DNA from: a virus
DNA length: 33,740 nt
Direction: 5' to 3' (one strand)
IMG/VR virus record: IMGVR_UViG_3300022752_000225
Location: 1-33,740 of that record
Of the stretch, positions 17,701 to 25,624 are shown one piece after another (position 1 is the first letter of the stretch; every line of letters starts with the position of its first letter). A program made the position numbers and the translations under genes. A model generated the notes under the pieces. That model saw nothing but the letters and a program-made list of their open reading frames with translations. It was not told the origin of the DNA and searched no databases.

Positions 17701-18642
17701 GGAGTATCTGGAGTATCTGGAGTATCCGGAGTATCTGGAGTATCCGGAACGTCTGGAGTCTCAGGTACTTCTGGAATTTCTGGTTACTCTGGTATGTCTG
17801 GTACTTCTGGAATTTCTGGCTATTCAGGTATTTCTGGAAAATCGGGAACATCTGGTACTTCTGGAGTTTCTGGAACGTCAGGTATTTCGGGCTTTTCTGG
17901 ATCTGGTTTATCAGGTTATTCAGGGTCTGGTTTATCAGGTTATTCAGGTTCAGGATTGTCTGGCTATTCTGGATCGGGTGTCTCTGGCTACTCTGGAACC
18001 GGAACTAAACTGCCAATATCATTAGGCGGTGGTCCATCAACGCCTGCAGGGCCGATATCAGGGCCAGAAATAGGGCGTTTGTATGGAAAAATGCTTGAAG
18101 CAAAAGTATTGCAAGAAAGGCTAATTGATCCGCTAGCGGAACTGAAACGAAGGATTAAAGAGATGGATTCAATTGAGCCAGAACTTGCCTCAGTGATGGC
18201 GCAGCGTCTAGGCCTACCACAGCCTCCACAAGAGCCTTCATACACCTATGGCAAGGAAACATCCATTGATGAAGTTTTGGGAACAGGTAGCCGTGAATAC
18301 GCTCAGGGAGGCTATGTAGAGCCGTTGAGAGCTACAGCGATGAATCCGCAGTTTATGTACCGAGCCGGAGGACTAGGCCGCGAGGACTTTAAACATGGCA
18401 AACACGTTGCCGGCGAGGGTGACGGTCAGTCCGATGACATTCCTGCGTGGCTTGCTGATTCTGAATTTGTATTGCCAGCGGATGTTGTAGCAGCATTAGG
18501 AAATGGCTCAACTAAGGCTGGAACTGATAAGCTTTACGAGATGATGTATGCAATACGGCGGCGAGCAAGATCCACTGGACCCAAAGAATTGCCGCCTCCA
18601 GCATTAAAATCTCCTCTTGATTACGTCAAAAAGGGTAAGTAA
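14770..18642 (+). CDS. Large virion protein, likely ejection or tail protein, with collagen-like region
   Basis: The 1290-residue protein is modular. Two copies of a 60-residue repeat open it (about 4-63 and 94-157; SAAYQYATG, then QYGxSxED and RATGKSFxDxFP). A Gly/hydrophobic stretch near 325-370 could insert in membranes. An Ala-rich helical middle follows, then a [10 protein letters not shown]-type linker (about 774-834), then collagen-like G-x-S triplets (about 900-1077). The C-terminus carries the phage virion motif [19 protein letters not shown] with [15 protein letters not shown], seen at the ends of large structural proteins in many phages. Its place before three more large virion genes suggests an internal or ejected protein. 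No lytic active site was recognised. Confidence 0.7.
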   Translation: MSTSAAYQYATGQGTEEAMNENIRNFLATQPTEEATRAAMAQYGVSEEDVRRATGKSFADYFPAQPFALALDIASQTPVYTTNQAQIETASPLSAAYQYATGKGGIGLEAMNQNIRNALATAPSQEATQAAMTQYGISDEDIVRATGKSFEDLFPAISPLGGVSTVSGAAANDMVSGGALPVSRDEAQQTAIDAATVKPAEAVGTYRGVPIPTFTDKYIDRGDEGTQILSAADQLASWKQNQDYLASLTPAQRAIEAAKTAFSFEGGIQTGYDPVTLGGKEWTVAGDGKTLVRLSDDQSGLAAKQTRYDVLDAATGQVAQQVGVEGPGLLKSFLTNPVTGLILSLALPGVGTAIGQTLGITNTALAQAVGSNIAKFGLQIAGGKRPIDALKNVVVSDLMQGVTSTVSSMLPTELSSVGKQVVNQLVTTGKIDPASLATTAGMDFAAGQLANETGMKKSDALTVINAGLKTIQGDPMGAATMLFGSAVKAGSKEAQAQQVYVNAKNSGASDAEAYAAAEAFYGRDVIDPRISGQGVGGSEFEDYGGRDEFRGGLQNVLDTLTGALGNDTVSGDGAGPDTVSSMNSLFNSKEPASFTDAVQLFRDNGYSIGQIHDWIVTNGIFDSEQATNILTNMFGAPSNEVVPEKQGVEGGKGTDITATTPAAQDTLKTLGGILGLGTEDPDAAYQALFGGAEGGLGGKAVLGFDQLSGLRDEIEIILDDPELPEDARREITKMYAEVSRQADAAQTAASTSFQDDITAVAQLAAAQAAASGQLGGGQPSGSTPGGGTFGEDGGGTLGGGTPSGGTPSGGTPSGGTPGGGTPGGGTAGGGGEAGVPTIGGTATEKIVLGPGTGMLGSSLGNLAGQNLPATPITKGGPGGETPGGGTPGGKAPISETSSDGKSGVSGISGVSGRSGESGVSGTSGVSGTSGISGTSGISGVSGTSGKSGVSGISGISGTSGVSGVSGVSGTSGKSGVSGVSGVSGVSGVSGVSGTSGVSGTSGISGYSGMSGTSGISGYSGISGKSGTSGTSGVSGTSGISGFSGSGLSGYSGSGLSGYSGSGLSGYSGSGVSGYSGTGTKLPISLGGGPSTPAGPISGPEIGRLYGKMLEAKVLQERLIDPLAELKRRIKEMDSIEPELASVMAQRLGLPQPPQEPSYTYGKETSIDEVLGTGSREYAQGGYVEPLRATAMNPQFMYRAGGLGREDFKHGKHVAGEGDGQSDDIPAWLADSEFVLPADVVAALGNGSTKAGTDKLYEMMYAIRRRARSTGPKELPPPALKSPLDYVKKGK
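17470..18002 (+). repeat. Collagen-like coding repeat in the large virion protein
   Basis: Gly-x-Ser triplet coding repeats with V, T, I or Y in the second position ([10 protein letters not shown] type). Ser codons are mixed as in the fibre gene. The last part returns to the SGYSGSG form of the fibre, which suggests shared ancestry of the two repeat tracts. Confidence 0.85.
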
Positions 18643-18644
18643 TC

Positions 18645-19676
18645 ATGGCCGGATTATTTGAAGGCATTGCGCCGCCAAACATAGAAACGACAAGGAGCAC
18701 TGCGCAGGCAGCTCCTCAGTACCTAACAGATTATCTGAGTAAGCTTGCTCAGTCAGGCATCGAATCAATTGGTACGATGGGCAAAGATGCTGAAGGTAAG
18801 CCGCAATTTCAGCGCTATACCGGCGAGCAGTTGATTGCGCCGATGTCAGAGTTGCAAAAGTCTGCTTATACGCAAGCTCCAGGCTTGTTAGGTGCTTATC
18901 AGTCACCATTGGATGAGGCTTTAAAAGCCGGCAAGTCCGCGATGGGTGTCAGCCCAGAGGACATCTCTAGGTTTTACGATCCGTATCAGCAGCAAGTCAT
19001 TGATGAGATGCAAAAGCAGTCAGATATCAACTTGCAAAGAAGTGTGTTGCCTGGGTTAAAAGCCTTAGGAGTCAGCGGCGGTCAGTTTCGAGGTAGCAGG
19101 GTTGGCGACATCAGTGGACAGGCTTTAGCAGATATCGCTGCTAACTTGCAGGCACAACAGACCGGCGCTCGTTCAGCAGGCTTTAAGACGGCCTTAGACG
19201 CCGCTCTACGCGAGCAAGGACAACAGGTGGGTGCTACATCAGCCCTTGGCCAATTAGGCGCTACACAGGCCGCTGCAGGCCTTGGTGAGGCCAAAGGATT
19301 AGCAGAGCTTGGCGGTCAAAAGACAGCCTATGAACAATCATTAGTTGAAGCACCCCTTACCCGCGCTGCAAATGTCGCTCAACTGCTGCGTGGCTATAGT
19401 TATCCGACAACCACAACCGAGACGTTCAAAGGTCCTAGTACGGTTTATGGTCCGAGCGTCTTCTCGCAGATTGCAGGCCTTGGTACTTTGCTTGGAGCTG
19501 CTTTCCCTGCCGGTGGAAAGGGGGCTGGCGATAGATTAATTGATTTTTTCAAAACCTTAAGAACTAATCCTAATCAAACTTCTGATCAATGGCTTGTTGA
19601 TTTAATAGGTACAGACACAGATACAACAACGACAGGCGGGTCGGTTATTGATGAATCTGGCCTCGGAAGCGTTTGA
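18645..19676 (+). CDS. Virion protein, probable ejection protein
   Basis: The 343-residue protein is Ala/Gln/Gly-rich and mostly helical. Motifs I recognise from phage virion proteins are FYDPYQQQVIDEM near residue 107, then LPGLKALGVSGGQFRGSR, then ANVAQLLRGYSYPTTTTE. The family is common in podovirus-like genomes downstream of the tail-tube genes. It may travel inside the capsid. It is separated from its neighbours by only 2 and 8 bp. No membrane segment is obvious except for a short hydrophobic FSQIAGLGTLLGAAF near 281. Confidence 0.6.
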   Translation: MAGLFEGIAPPNIETTRSTAQAAPQYLTDYLSKLAQSGIESIGTMGKDAEGKPQFQRYTGEQLIAPMSELQKSAYTQAPGLLGAYQSPLDEALKAGKSAMGVSPEDISRFYDPYQQQVIDEMQKQSDINLQRSVLPGLKALGVSGGQFRGSRVGDISGQALADIAANLQAQQTGARSAGFKTALDAALREQGQQVGATSALGQLGATQAAAGLGEAKGLAELGGQKTAYEQSLVEAPLTRAANVAQLLRGYSYPTTTTETFKGPSTVYGPSVFSQIAGLGTLLGAAFPAGGKGAGDRLIDFFKTLRTNPNQTSDQWLVDLIGTDTDTTTTGGSVIDESGLGSV

Positions 19677-19684
19677 GGTAAATC

Positions 19685-21283
19685 ATGGCAACTAAATCAC
19701 CATTAGCACTTGCTGAGATACCAGGCGAATCAAGCGCAATGACAGAAGCGCGTCAGTCATATCTTGACACGCAAAAAAAACTTCTTGAAGCCTTAGAATC
19801 ACGCAATCAGTTATTTGATCCGACACTGCTTGCGATGGCCCAAGGATTTCTTGCGCCAACGAAATCAGGTTCTTTCGGTGAAAGCATTGCTAATGTAGCC
19901 GCTTCCGTTGGACCTGTTGCAGAGGCCGAGCGCAAGCGCGATATTGAGATGGCACAGATCCGCGCAGAGTTGGCTGCAGGACAGTACGGCGCAGCACAAA
20001 AGGGTGAGGCACTGAAGCAGCTTTCAAGTGCCATGCAACCACCAACAGGAGGTGCTGCAACTGGTACTGCAGGTTCTGCAAATATGTTTGCTGGCATGAC
20101 GCCAGAAAGAGCTTTACAGATTGCAATGTATGACAAGGAGCTTGGTGAGCAAGCTTTTAAATATTTGAAAGCACAAACCGAAGGAATCGTGACGCAGCCC
20201 ACCGGACAGGTAAATGTTCGTACAGGCACATTTACACCGTTTCCTGGTCAAGCGCCTACAGAAAGAACAATTCCAGGTGTAGGAACCCTTAGAGTCAGCT
20301 TAGAAGACGCCATCAGAATTGATAAAGCATTACAAGATGGTGATGCTGAATTATTGTATGGAGTAGTTAAAAAGTATACCGTTGCACCTCAAATGCCCGG
20401 CGCTGAAGCTGTGCCATCTGGTCCTGCAGCAACCGCAACCATGCCGGCAAGAAGGCCGGTGCCTGTAACGCAGGAAGAGCGAGAAGCGCAAAAACGACAA
20501 GATGAAATTCAAGCTGCAGGTCAAAGGCGGGAGGCTGAGGAACGCGCTACAAGCAACGTAAAAACGGAAGAAAAGATTTTCAGTGATGCATTAGTCGCGC
20601 CAGACCTGATACGCAATTCTGAAACGCTCATCCAACTTGCAACCAGTCCAAACACTAAACGCACGTTTGGAATTTTGCAGCAGGCTGGATTTTTAGGCGC
20701 GTTGGGCCAATTAGGTGAAGATACATTACGAGTAGGGCCAGGCATCAATATCGGCATACCGTCCATCGAAACCGCCATCCGCACGGCAACACGATCTCCC
20801 GCAGAAATTCGTGCTGCAGAAATAGCAGCAACTGCGGCAACATCGTTAGAACTGAACTTCCGCAAATTGTTTTATCAAGGCACAGGCTCTGTGTCAAATG
20901 CGGAAAATGAGACTGTGCGTAGACTTGGCGGTTCAATTAAAGATACGCCAGAGGGTTTGGTAGCCAAAGCAGAAATGATCAAGGCTCGATCAGAATTTGA
21001 TCAAAAGGTTGCCAATATTTTCCGTGATGCTCAAAGTCGCGGTGTAAGTGTCAGAGATTTTAGAAAAGACAATAAACAGTATGATAAGGCGTTGCAGGAG
21101 TATGAAACTGAACTTCAACGTGTGCGCGATTCTATTATTAATTTCCGACCATCTACTCCTACAAGCGCCCCATCAGCGGTGCCAAGAACGGGCCAGCTTG
21201 TGCAACCTGGCTCTGCTGGACGGAAAACAATCTGGGAACTGAAAAACGGCAAATGGACTGATACAGGAAGGGCACAACAATGA
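19685..21283 (+). CDS. Virion protein, probable ejection protein (helical)
   Basis: The 532-residue protein opens with MATKSPLALAEIPGESSAM and is mainly helical and charged, with long Gln/Ala/Glu stretches (about 60-120 and 265-300) that could form coiled coils. A central hydrophobic patch (GFLGALGQLGEDTLRVG) precedes a Ser/Thr/Arg-rich helical part. The C-terminal 20 residues (GRKTIWELKNGKWTDTGRA) form a short beta-type tail seen at the ends of several phage proteins. No enzymatic motif was found. It overlaps the next gene by four bases, consistent with a block of internal proteins. The function is not known. Confidence 0.6.
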   Translation: MATKSPLALAEIPGESSAMTEARQSYLDTQKKLLEALESRNQLFDPTLLAMAQGFLAPTKSGSFGESIANVAASVGPVAEAERKRDIEMAQIRAELAAGQYGAAQKGEALKQLSSAMQPPTGGAATGTAGSANMFAGMTPERALQIAMYDKELGEQAFKYLKAQTEGIVTQPTGQVNVRTGTFTPFPGQAPTERTIPGVGTLRVSLEDAIRIDKALQDGDAELLYGVVKKYTVAPQMPGAEAVPSGPAATATMPARRPVPVTQEEREAQKRQDEIQAAGQRREAEERATSNVKTEEKIFSDALVAPDLIRNSETLIQLATSPNTKRTFGILQQAGFLGALGQLGEDTLRVGPGINIGIPSIETAIRTATRSPAEIRAAEIAATAATSLELNFRKLFYQGTGSVSNAENETVRRLGGSIKDTPEGLVAKAEMIKARSEFDQKVANIFRDAQSRGVSVRDFRKDNKQYDKALQEYETELQRVRDSIINFRPSTPTSAPSAVPRTGQLVQPGSAGRKTIWELKNGKWTDTGRAQQ

Positions 21284-22560
21284 CACCCTTAACCGATTAC
21301 TACAACAATCCTGGCGCACTCAAGCCGCCAAATGGCAAGCCGGATTTTTATGAAGGTCAGTTTGGTGTTGACGATAATGGCTTTGCCATTTTCAAAGAGC
21401 GTAAGTTTGGCGAGCGTGCTCTTGAAGGCGATATCAATGCAAAGCTTAAGCGTGGACTCAATACGCCGATGGCATTTGTTAAAGAATATACAAAGGGCGA
21501 CAAGCCTGAGAATCAAGCATCGTATGCTATTCACTTGGCTGGTGGTTTAAACCTTAAGAGCACTGATGACGAATTTCCAAAAGATGCTGCGCCAAAAATT
21601 GCAAAGCTGATTACGCAGTTTGAAAGCGGAAGATTCAGTCAAGCAGAAGATGCCTCTCAACAGCAAGAAACCGCAAAAAGTCCTGTAGAAAAAATTGAAG
21701 ATGAAGCTAGAAAACTTGCTGGAGAAGCCACAGAGAAATATCCAGAAGCACTTCGCGTGGCATTAGATGTTGCTGGCGCATCCGCTGGGCAAAATATTGG
21801 CCAACAAGCAGAGGCTGCACGCAGAAGGTTTGAAGTTGAGTCACGAAGAATGCAAAGGGCAACGCCTGCTGCTGCACCGCCCGCGATGCCACCTGCGCAA
21901 CCAACAACGCCGCTTGATCTGTCTAGAAAAGTACCTGGCTCTTCTGGTGCGGCTAATTGGACGCGGGTTATGGGTAAGGACATTCCTGATGTACTTGCAG
22001 AGTCCGCGGAGTCTATGCGCAAGTCCGATCCTAGAGGCGGTCAGGCGATCATTGATCGTGACATCAGGAACATGGAAAAGATTCGTAGCCTTGGTCATGG
22101 CGACTATCGTTTAAGCGGATCAGGACCATCTCAACTCATGTTGCCGGAACAAGCAGCAGAGTATCGCGCCGCGCAGGCTCAACCGCCAAAGCCATCCATC
22201 TTTAGGCAGGCCATGCAAAATGTATCTCAAGGTGCTGGTGCGGCTGGCCGGGGTATGAGCACAATGTTTCGCGCTATGCCAGGTTTAACAGGCGCATTGA
22301 GCGGTCTTGCTGCTGCAGAGCTTGGTCAAGAAGCGTATCGCAGAAGAGAAGATCCTGTTGGCGCATCAATTGCCGGCATGGGCGCATTGGGTGCTGCGGC
22401 TTCCCTCATACCCACAGTTCCAACTCGATTGGCTGGACCGGCTATGGCCGTTGCGTCACCGCTTGCATTGTATTTTTACGACAAGATGAGCAAAACACCA
22501 AGCTCGTCAATTTATGAAGGTCCGCTCAAATACTTCCAACAGGCTCCGCCCGCGCCTTGA
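21280..22560 (+). CDS. Virion protein with NNPG-type N-terminal domain, possible wall-acting ejection protein
   Basis: The 426-residue protein starts TDYYNNPGALKP, continues with GQFGVDDNGFAIF, GERALEGDINAKL and GLNTPMAFVKEY. The order NNPG, then F-x-x-G-x-A-x-F, then A-L and an N-T-P segment resembles domains of large phage virion proteins thought to act on peptidoglycan. The catalytic residue is not identifiable by eye. The rest is an Ala/Pro-rich linker (about 110-220) and a C-terminal half with glycine-rich hydrophobic helices (GLTGALSGLAAAELG, AGMGALGAAASLIP), suited to membrane passage during DNA ejection. It ends the late block and overlaps the convergent minus-strand gene by 35 bp. 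Confidence 0.6.
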   Translation: MTPLTDYYNNPGALKPPNGKPDFYEGQFGVDDNGFAIFKERKFGERALEGDINAKLKRGLNTPMAFVKEYTKGDKPENQASYAIHLAGGLNLKSTDDEFPKDAAPKIAKLITQFESGRFSQAEDASQQQETAKSPVEKIEDEARKLAGEATEKYPEALRVALDVAGASAGQNIGQQAEAARRRFEVESRRMQRATPAAAPPAMPPAQPTTPLDLSRKVPGSSGAANWTRVMGKDIPDVLAESAESMRKSDPRGGQAIIDRDIRNMEKIRSLGHGDYRLSGSGPSQLMLPEQAAEYRAAQAQPPKPSIFRQAMQNVSQGAGAAGRGMSTMFRAMPGLTGALSGLAAAELGQEAYRRREDPVGASIAGMGALGAAASLIPTVPTRLAGPAMAVASPLALYFYDKMSKTPSSSIYEGPLKYFQQAPPAP

Positions 22561-22846
22561 TTCTGCTGCCATGACAACCCTTGCACTCCGAATAGTAACC
22601 GCCTCTCGAACGCTTATAGAAGGCCTCTAAGGCTTTTGTTTCGCCGCAAGCACTACAGACCTTAAATCCCTCCTTTGAGCCTTGCCTGCGCTCAAATAAG
22701 CGCTCCTCTGGCCATCCTTGGTCTATCCTCCAGCGCAAGGTGTAGAAGCTGATTCTTGAGCGCCTGGCCCACTCCTTGAGAGTAAGCGTTGTCGAGCCGA
22801 TGGTGACCTCTCGGTTGTCGTAAATTTTCTTTTGCAGTGTTTGCAT
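22526..22846 (-). CDS. Small protein with HTH-like region and CxxC zinc knuckles
   Basis: The 106-residue product starts MQTLQKKIYDNREVTIGS. Residues about 20-52 (LTLKEWARRSRISFYTLRW, then GWPEERL) look like a small DNA-binding helical domain of the kind found in phage HNH-associated and regulatory proteins. Residues about 63-92 hold CSACGETK and CKGC, a four-cysteine zinc site typical of short proteins linked to HNH nucleases, but the HNH motif itself is absent. It overlaps the upstream gene by 124 bp in another frame and is convergent with the last late gene. A DNA-binding regulatory role is inferred. Confidence 0.7.
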   Translation of the reverse strand: MQTLQKKIYDNREVTIGSTTLTLKEWARRSRISFYTLRWRIDQGWPEERLFERRQGSKEGFKVCSACGETKALEAFYKRSRGGYYSECKGCHGSRIKARAEPVGSI

Positions 22847-22962
22847 TCGCGTCGTCGTTCTATGTAAAAGTATTTGTCGTTAGGTTCCCAGAAACTTCTG
22901 GTGTCAAGGACGGTGGTCTTCACTGACGACCCTGATGCGTCTGTGCAAAACGGGCATAGCAT
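22723..22962 (-). CDS. NrdR-like zinc-ribbon protein
   Basis: The ATG at 22962 has a GGAGG site about 10 nt upstream. The 79-residue product has CPFC at 3-6 and CKHC near 40, with RRRECKHCKRKFTTTE, which matches the zinc-ribbon head of NrdR-type regulators and similar tiny phage proteins. The ATP-cone of NrdR is missing. After residue 51 the reading frame is also inside the next gene, so the last 28 residues (Ser/Gly/Arg-rich) may have little selective constraint. The product may be a transcription regulator or nucleic acid binder. Confidence 0.65.
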   Translation of the reverse strand: MLCPFCTDASGSSVKTTVLDTRSFWEPNDKYFYIERRRECKHCKRKFTTTERSPSARQRLLSRSGPGAQESASTPCAGG

Positions 22963-23080
22963 TCTGAATTTCCCTCCGCAGTTCTAAAACATTCCAAGCA
23001 AGGTCATGCAAAAGCTGATCAGCATCGCTCGGATCAGTCCTGATTTGATTCTGCATCTTGTCGTGCAGCCGCTTGATCAT
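22904..23080 (-). CDS. Small helical protein (58 aa) with uncertain start
   Basis: From the ATG at 23080 the product is MIKRLHDKMQNQIRTDPSD followed by ADQLLHDLAWNVLELRRE and a basic end. It is charged and helical, and its end overlaps the zinc-ribbon gene by 59 bp. The frame remains open upstream to a segment reading IYEKNLQ. An AGGAG site sits 8 nt before an ATT codon at 23095, while no ribosome site precedes the ATG at 23080. The real start could therefore be an unusual ATT. The function is unknown. Coding is supported only by composition and by the tight packing of the three genes. Confidence 0.45.
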   Translation of the reverse strand: MIKRLHDKMQNQIRTDPSDADQLLHDLAWNVLELRREIQNAMPVLHRRIRVVSEDHRP

Positions 23081-23119
23081 CTGTAAGTTTTTCTCGTAAA
23101 TACTATTGACTCCTAGTTG

Positions 23120-23128
23120 TGATATAAG
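23120..23128 (+). promoter_or_regulatory. Extended -10 promoter candidate for the phosphoesterase gene
   Basis: TG-A-TATAAG forms an extended -10 box (five of six matches to TATAAT plus TG) 30 bp before the ATG at 23158. No good -35 box lies 17 bp upstream. The start codon itself is preceded by GGAG. This is an inference from motif alone. Confidence 0.4.
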
Positions 23129-23157
23129 CCTTTTGTCTTCAAGAACTTGGAGCGGTC

Positions 23158-24108
23158 ATGACACAAATGAAGTGTACTGATGAAGAGTTTATCGAGGCTT
23201 GGAAGCGTCTAGGCAGCATAACGCTTGTCTCAGAAGAACTTAAAATCACGGCTCGGCGAGCACAAGAGCGACGCAAAAACATTGAGGCCAAGTACGGCAT
23301 TCCTCTTAACACTTTCAACGACCAACGATCTTACAAAATCCTTCATCCAGAAAACAAGATCCGATCGATTGCAAACATCTCTGGTACGGTCATTGTTTTT
23401 TCCGACGCGCACTTCATGCCACAAGAGACAAGCGTGGCTTTTCATGCGCTGCTTAAGCTTATCAAGAAACTGAAGCCGGCAATGGTCATCGCAAATGGCG
23501 ATATCCTGGACGGCGGCACCATTAGCAAATACGGCCCCGAGTGTTGGGATGTGAGACCTTCTCTGAAGCAGGAGTTGGAAAGCGTTCAATACCACATGGA
23601 CCTCATTGTCAAAGCCTCTAAAGGAACCGGTGCAATTCTTCACAGGACGATTGGAAACCATGACATTAGGTTTGAAAAACGACTTGCTGGATTAGTTCCG
23701 GAATATAGGGACATCTCAGGAACTAAGTTAGTTGACCACATTCCCGAATGGTCGGTGTCTTGGTCTGTACTTGTGAATGAGAACACAATGATTAAGCATA
23801 GATTGCAGCACTCAGGCGTGCATAGTTCTTATAACAATGTTTTAAAAAGTGGACTTTCAACTTGTTCAGGACACACTCACCTCCTCGAAATCAAGGGTTG
23901 GACGGATTACCAAGGAAGGAGATGGGGTGTCTCAACAGGCATGTTAGCTGATCCAACCTCGCAGGCATTCTTCTACACCGAGGACAATCCGGTTCCTTGG
24001 AGTCAAGGATTTGCAATACTTTCATATGATAATGATGGTCGATTGCTTCCACCGGAGTTGTGTGAAGTGATTGACGGCGTCGCATATTTTCGTGGAACAT
24101 CAGTTTAA
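23158..24108 (+). CDS. Calcineurin-like metallophosphoesterase with N-terminal HTH-like region
   Basis: The 316-residue product carries all five metallophosphoesterase motifs: SDAH (D83, H85), NGDILDGG (D115), GNHD (166-169), a His before GVHSS (H218 area) and GHTH (238-241). These bind two metal ions and hydrolyse phosphate esters; family members act on nucleic acids or nucleotides. Residues 1 to about 50 form a basic helical segment (EEFIEAWKRLGSITLVSEE, then KITARRAQERR) that looks like a helix-turn-helix and suggests DNA contact. The gene has its own promoter-like site and is flanked by minus-strand genes on both sides. The substrate is unknown; processing of DNA ends is one possibility. 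Confidence 0.85.
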   Translation: MTQMKCTDEEFIEAWKRLGSITLVSEELKITARRAQERRKNIEAKYGIPLNTFNDQRSYKILHPENKIRSIANISGTVIVFSDAHFMPQETSVAFHALLKLIKKLKPAMVIANGDILDGGTISKYGPECWDVRPSLKQELESVQYHMDLIVKASKGTGAILHRTIGNHDIRFEKRLAGLVPEYRDISGTKLVDHIPEWSVSWSVLVNENTMIKHRLQHSGVHSSYNNVLKSGLSTCSGHTHLLEIKGWTDYQGRRWGVSTGMLADPTSQAFFYTEDNPVPWSQGFAILSYDNDGRLLPPELCEVIDGVAYFRGTSV

Positions 24109-24118
24109 GGGGCCTTAA

Positions 24119-24289
24119 ATGGAAGATACGTTTGTAACTGTAGACCTGACCGAATTCGAGTTTGATGCACTGGTTGACTGGCTTGGCGAGCAGGAAATCT
24201 CGTCTGGTCTGTCAAAACTGTATGACAAGCTGATTGCCGCATCTGAGGCAACCGACGAAGACGAGGAAGGGGAAAGCGAAGACGAGTAA
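24119..24289 (+). CDS. Small acidic protein (56 aa)
   Basis: It starts 11 bp after the phosphoesterase stop, with AGGGG about 9 nt upstream. The product begins MEDTFVTVDLTEFEFDALV and ends in a run of Asp/Glu (EATDEDEEGESEDE). It has two likely helices and an acidic tail, which could mimic nucleic acid or contact a basic partner. It shares a transcript with the phosphoesterase and is followed by the terminator. No homologue is known to me. Confidence 0.6.
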   Translation: MEDTFVTVDLTEFEFDALVDWLGEQEISSGLSKLYDKLIAASEATDEDEEGESEDE

Positions 24290-24305
24290 AACTCGTTTTA
24301 GCGCC

Positions 24306-24428
24306 TTAACCAGCCCGCCCACGAGGCGGGTTTTTCTTTATCCATTTTTCTCCTTGACGCTGCTGCGCCTCGTCCCAGGCTTTTTCAAGCCAGTTCATCC
24401 ATTCAGTTTTTGTCATCGGTTTAGCCAT
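24306..24428 (-). CDS. Small protein (40 aa) at the end of the minus operon
   Basis: The ATG at 24428 is preceded by GGAG. The product begins MAKPMTKTEWMNWLEKAWDE and ends in basic and Pro/Arg residues. Its last ten codons overlap the inverted repeat of the plus-strand terminator. The start lies inside the end of the previous gene (8-bp overlap). It is plausible as the last gene of a tightly packed operon, but short enough to be chance. Confidence 0.45.
   Translation of the reverse strand: MAKPMTKTEWMNWLEKAWDEAQQRQGEKWIKKNPPRGRAG
24314..24338 (+). terminator. Rho-independent terminator
   Basis: A perfect 6-bp stem (CCCGCC / GGCGGG) with a 5-nt loop is followed by TTTTTCTTT. It closes the 23158-24289 transcript on the plus strand. 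The reverse strand has no U-tract after the hairpin, but the minus-strand gene at 24306-24428 runs through it. Confidence 0.9.
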
Positions 24429-24579
24429 GGTTCTTCTCCTTCAGCTTGGCATCAACGTATTTATAAAAAGCCTTGCACCAACCTTCAGGGTCGTCGTTCC
24501 AGTCATGATTAGTCTCATACTCAACATGGCAAAAAGCCTGGTGTATCTCTTCGTCAGGCAGTCCGACCCACTCTTTCAT
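24421..24579 (-). CDS. Small acidic protein (52 aa)
   Basis: The ATG at 24579 overlaps the previous stop (ATGA) and follows a GAGGG site. The product starts MKEWVGLPDEEIHQAFCHVE and continues with ETNHDWNDDPEGWCKAFYK. It has the look of a small phage protein built of two helices. Tight packing with both neighbours supports coding. The function is unknown. Confidence 0.6.
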   Translation of the reverse strand: MKEWVGLPDEEIHQAFCHVEYETNHDWNDDPEGWCKAFYKYVDAKLKEKNHG

Positions 24580-25094
24580 CGCTTTGCCCTCACTGATTTA
24601 ACCCGGCTCCAGTTACTTTTTTTATAAATATCTTGGTTTTCAAAGTAGCCCTTAATCTCAAGGGTGTTGCGAACGTCAATTTGTTTGCTATGTTTTATCT
24701 CGCGTTGTTCAGAGCTAGCCTTACGTTGATCTGACATGCCATCACTTGTAGTAATGTTGTTTTTTGCAATCCATGCAATCAGTTGGTCAACGCTCCAATT
24801 CGTATCCCAAAGCTTTTCGTTGAGGGCCGGCAGGTAAGCAGCAACAAAACGGGTTGGAGTGCAGCGCTGTTGCCTGTAGTACCGAGGCACTCGCTTAAGC
24901 TCAAAGAAGCGCTCCATCGTTATATGCTCCTGATCAATAAACCTGGCGATACAAATGCTCATAGAAACCCTAGCCAAGCTTTTGAATGCGCTAATCAGAT
25001 ACCGATCCCAAAGCTCTTGCAGCATGTCTTCATGCGCTTCGTGCATTAGGCCTAGCAAGTCGTCTAGGCTTGATCGTTTGTGTGTCGTTTCCAT
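24576..25094 (-). CDS. Hypothetical protein of the minus operon (172 aa)
   Basis: The ATG at 25094 follows a GGAG site. The product is helical: SLDDLLGLMHEAHEDML near the N-terminus, then AFKSLARVSMSICIARFID, then FELKRVPRYYRQQR, and a basic C-terminal third. A segment LWDTNWSVDQLIAWIAKNN resembles a small HTH-like helix pair. No catalytic motif is visible. It is the largest protein of the small-gene operon and could be its core DNA-binding member. It overlaps both neighbours. Confidence 0.6.
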   Translation of the reverse strand: METTHKRSSLDDLLGLMHEAHEDMLQELWDRYLISAFKSLARVSMSICIARFIDQEHITMERFFELKRVPRYYRQQRCTPTRFVAAYLPALNEKLWDTNWSVDQLIAWIAKNNITTSDGMSDQRKASSEQREIKHSKQIDVRNTLEIKGYFENQDIYKKSNWSRVKSVRAKR

Positions 25095-25291
25095 GCGTCT
25101 TTCTCCTCGGGTGTAACGCCTAACCAGCCGCGGGCCTTAGCCTCAACAGCACGAGCAAAGGCGTGCAGAAAGTTATCGGCATTGAGCGAATCAGGCACTT
25201 TATCCATACACTCTCTGATGTCCTGATCGCTCATCCTGGCCGGGCACCACCGGCCTTGGTTGCAGTTTTGGCTGCAAGGTGGGCACTTCAT
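25064..25291 (-). CDS. Small Cys-rich protein (75 aa)
   Basis: The ATG at 25291 follows GAGGAG. The product starts MKCPPCSQNCNQGRWCPAR, giving four cysteines within 16 residues, a likely metal-binding knot. Helical residues follow (DIRECMDKVPDSLNADNF, then ARAVEAKARGW). It overlaps the next gene by 31 bp. The role is unknown; a nucleic acid or protein contact is plausible. Confidence 0.6.
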   Translation of the reverse strand: MKCPPCSQNCNQGRWCPARMSDQDIRECMDKVPDSLNADNFLHAFARAVEAKARGWLGVTPEEKDAWKRHTNDQA

Positions 25292-25461
25292 GCGTGCTCC
25301 TCAGCCCGGCGCAGGAACCGCGGGCCATCAGCCTCAGCCTCTAGCTCTCGGATGTCGTTGGCAGCATCGCTTACGCCATGCCAGTCTTTGCGAGCCATCA
25401 TGACGTGCATGTACTCAATGAGCACTTGGATCTGCACTTCGGGGTCGTTGTAATCTCTCAT
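25288..25461 (-). CDS. Small acidic helical protein (57 aa)
   Basis: I chose the ATG at 25461 because GGAG lies 7 nt upstream; the frame is open further upstream but without support. The product begins MRDYNDPEVQIQVLIEYMH and is mostly one or two amphipathic helices ending in RRAEEHA. It overlaps the previous gene by 47 bp and the next by 4 bp. No family was recognised. Confidence 0.55.
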   Translation of the reverse strand: MRDYNDPEVQIQVLIEYMHVMMARKDWHGVSDAANDIRELEAEADGPRFLRRAEEHA

Positions 25462-25624
25462 TGGCCATCTCCAGGGTTGTGTCAGCAATTCGGATTGCAA
25501 ACGCTGCAATGCGTTCAGCAGAGTCAAGTTGTAGGGTGTGGTCGTGGTAGTTCTTAACGCCACAAGCCAAGATGCCATTCAAAGCTGCAGCAATCAGGGC
25601 CATTCGATCATCACTCTTTGCCAT
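25415..25624 (-). CDS. Small helical protein (69 aa)
   Basis: The ATG at 25624 follows GGAGG by 7 nt. The product contains DRMALIAAALNGILACGVK and AERIAAFAIRIADTTLEM, two helices typical of a family of small phage proteins of unknown role that begin with a similar MALIAA segment. Its last 15 codons overlap the next gene in another frame. Confidence 0.6.
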   Translation of the reverse strand: MAKSDDRMALIAAALNGILACGVKNYHDHTLQLDSAERIAAFAIRIADTTLEMANERLQRPRSADPSAH

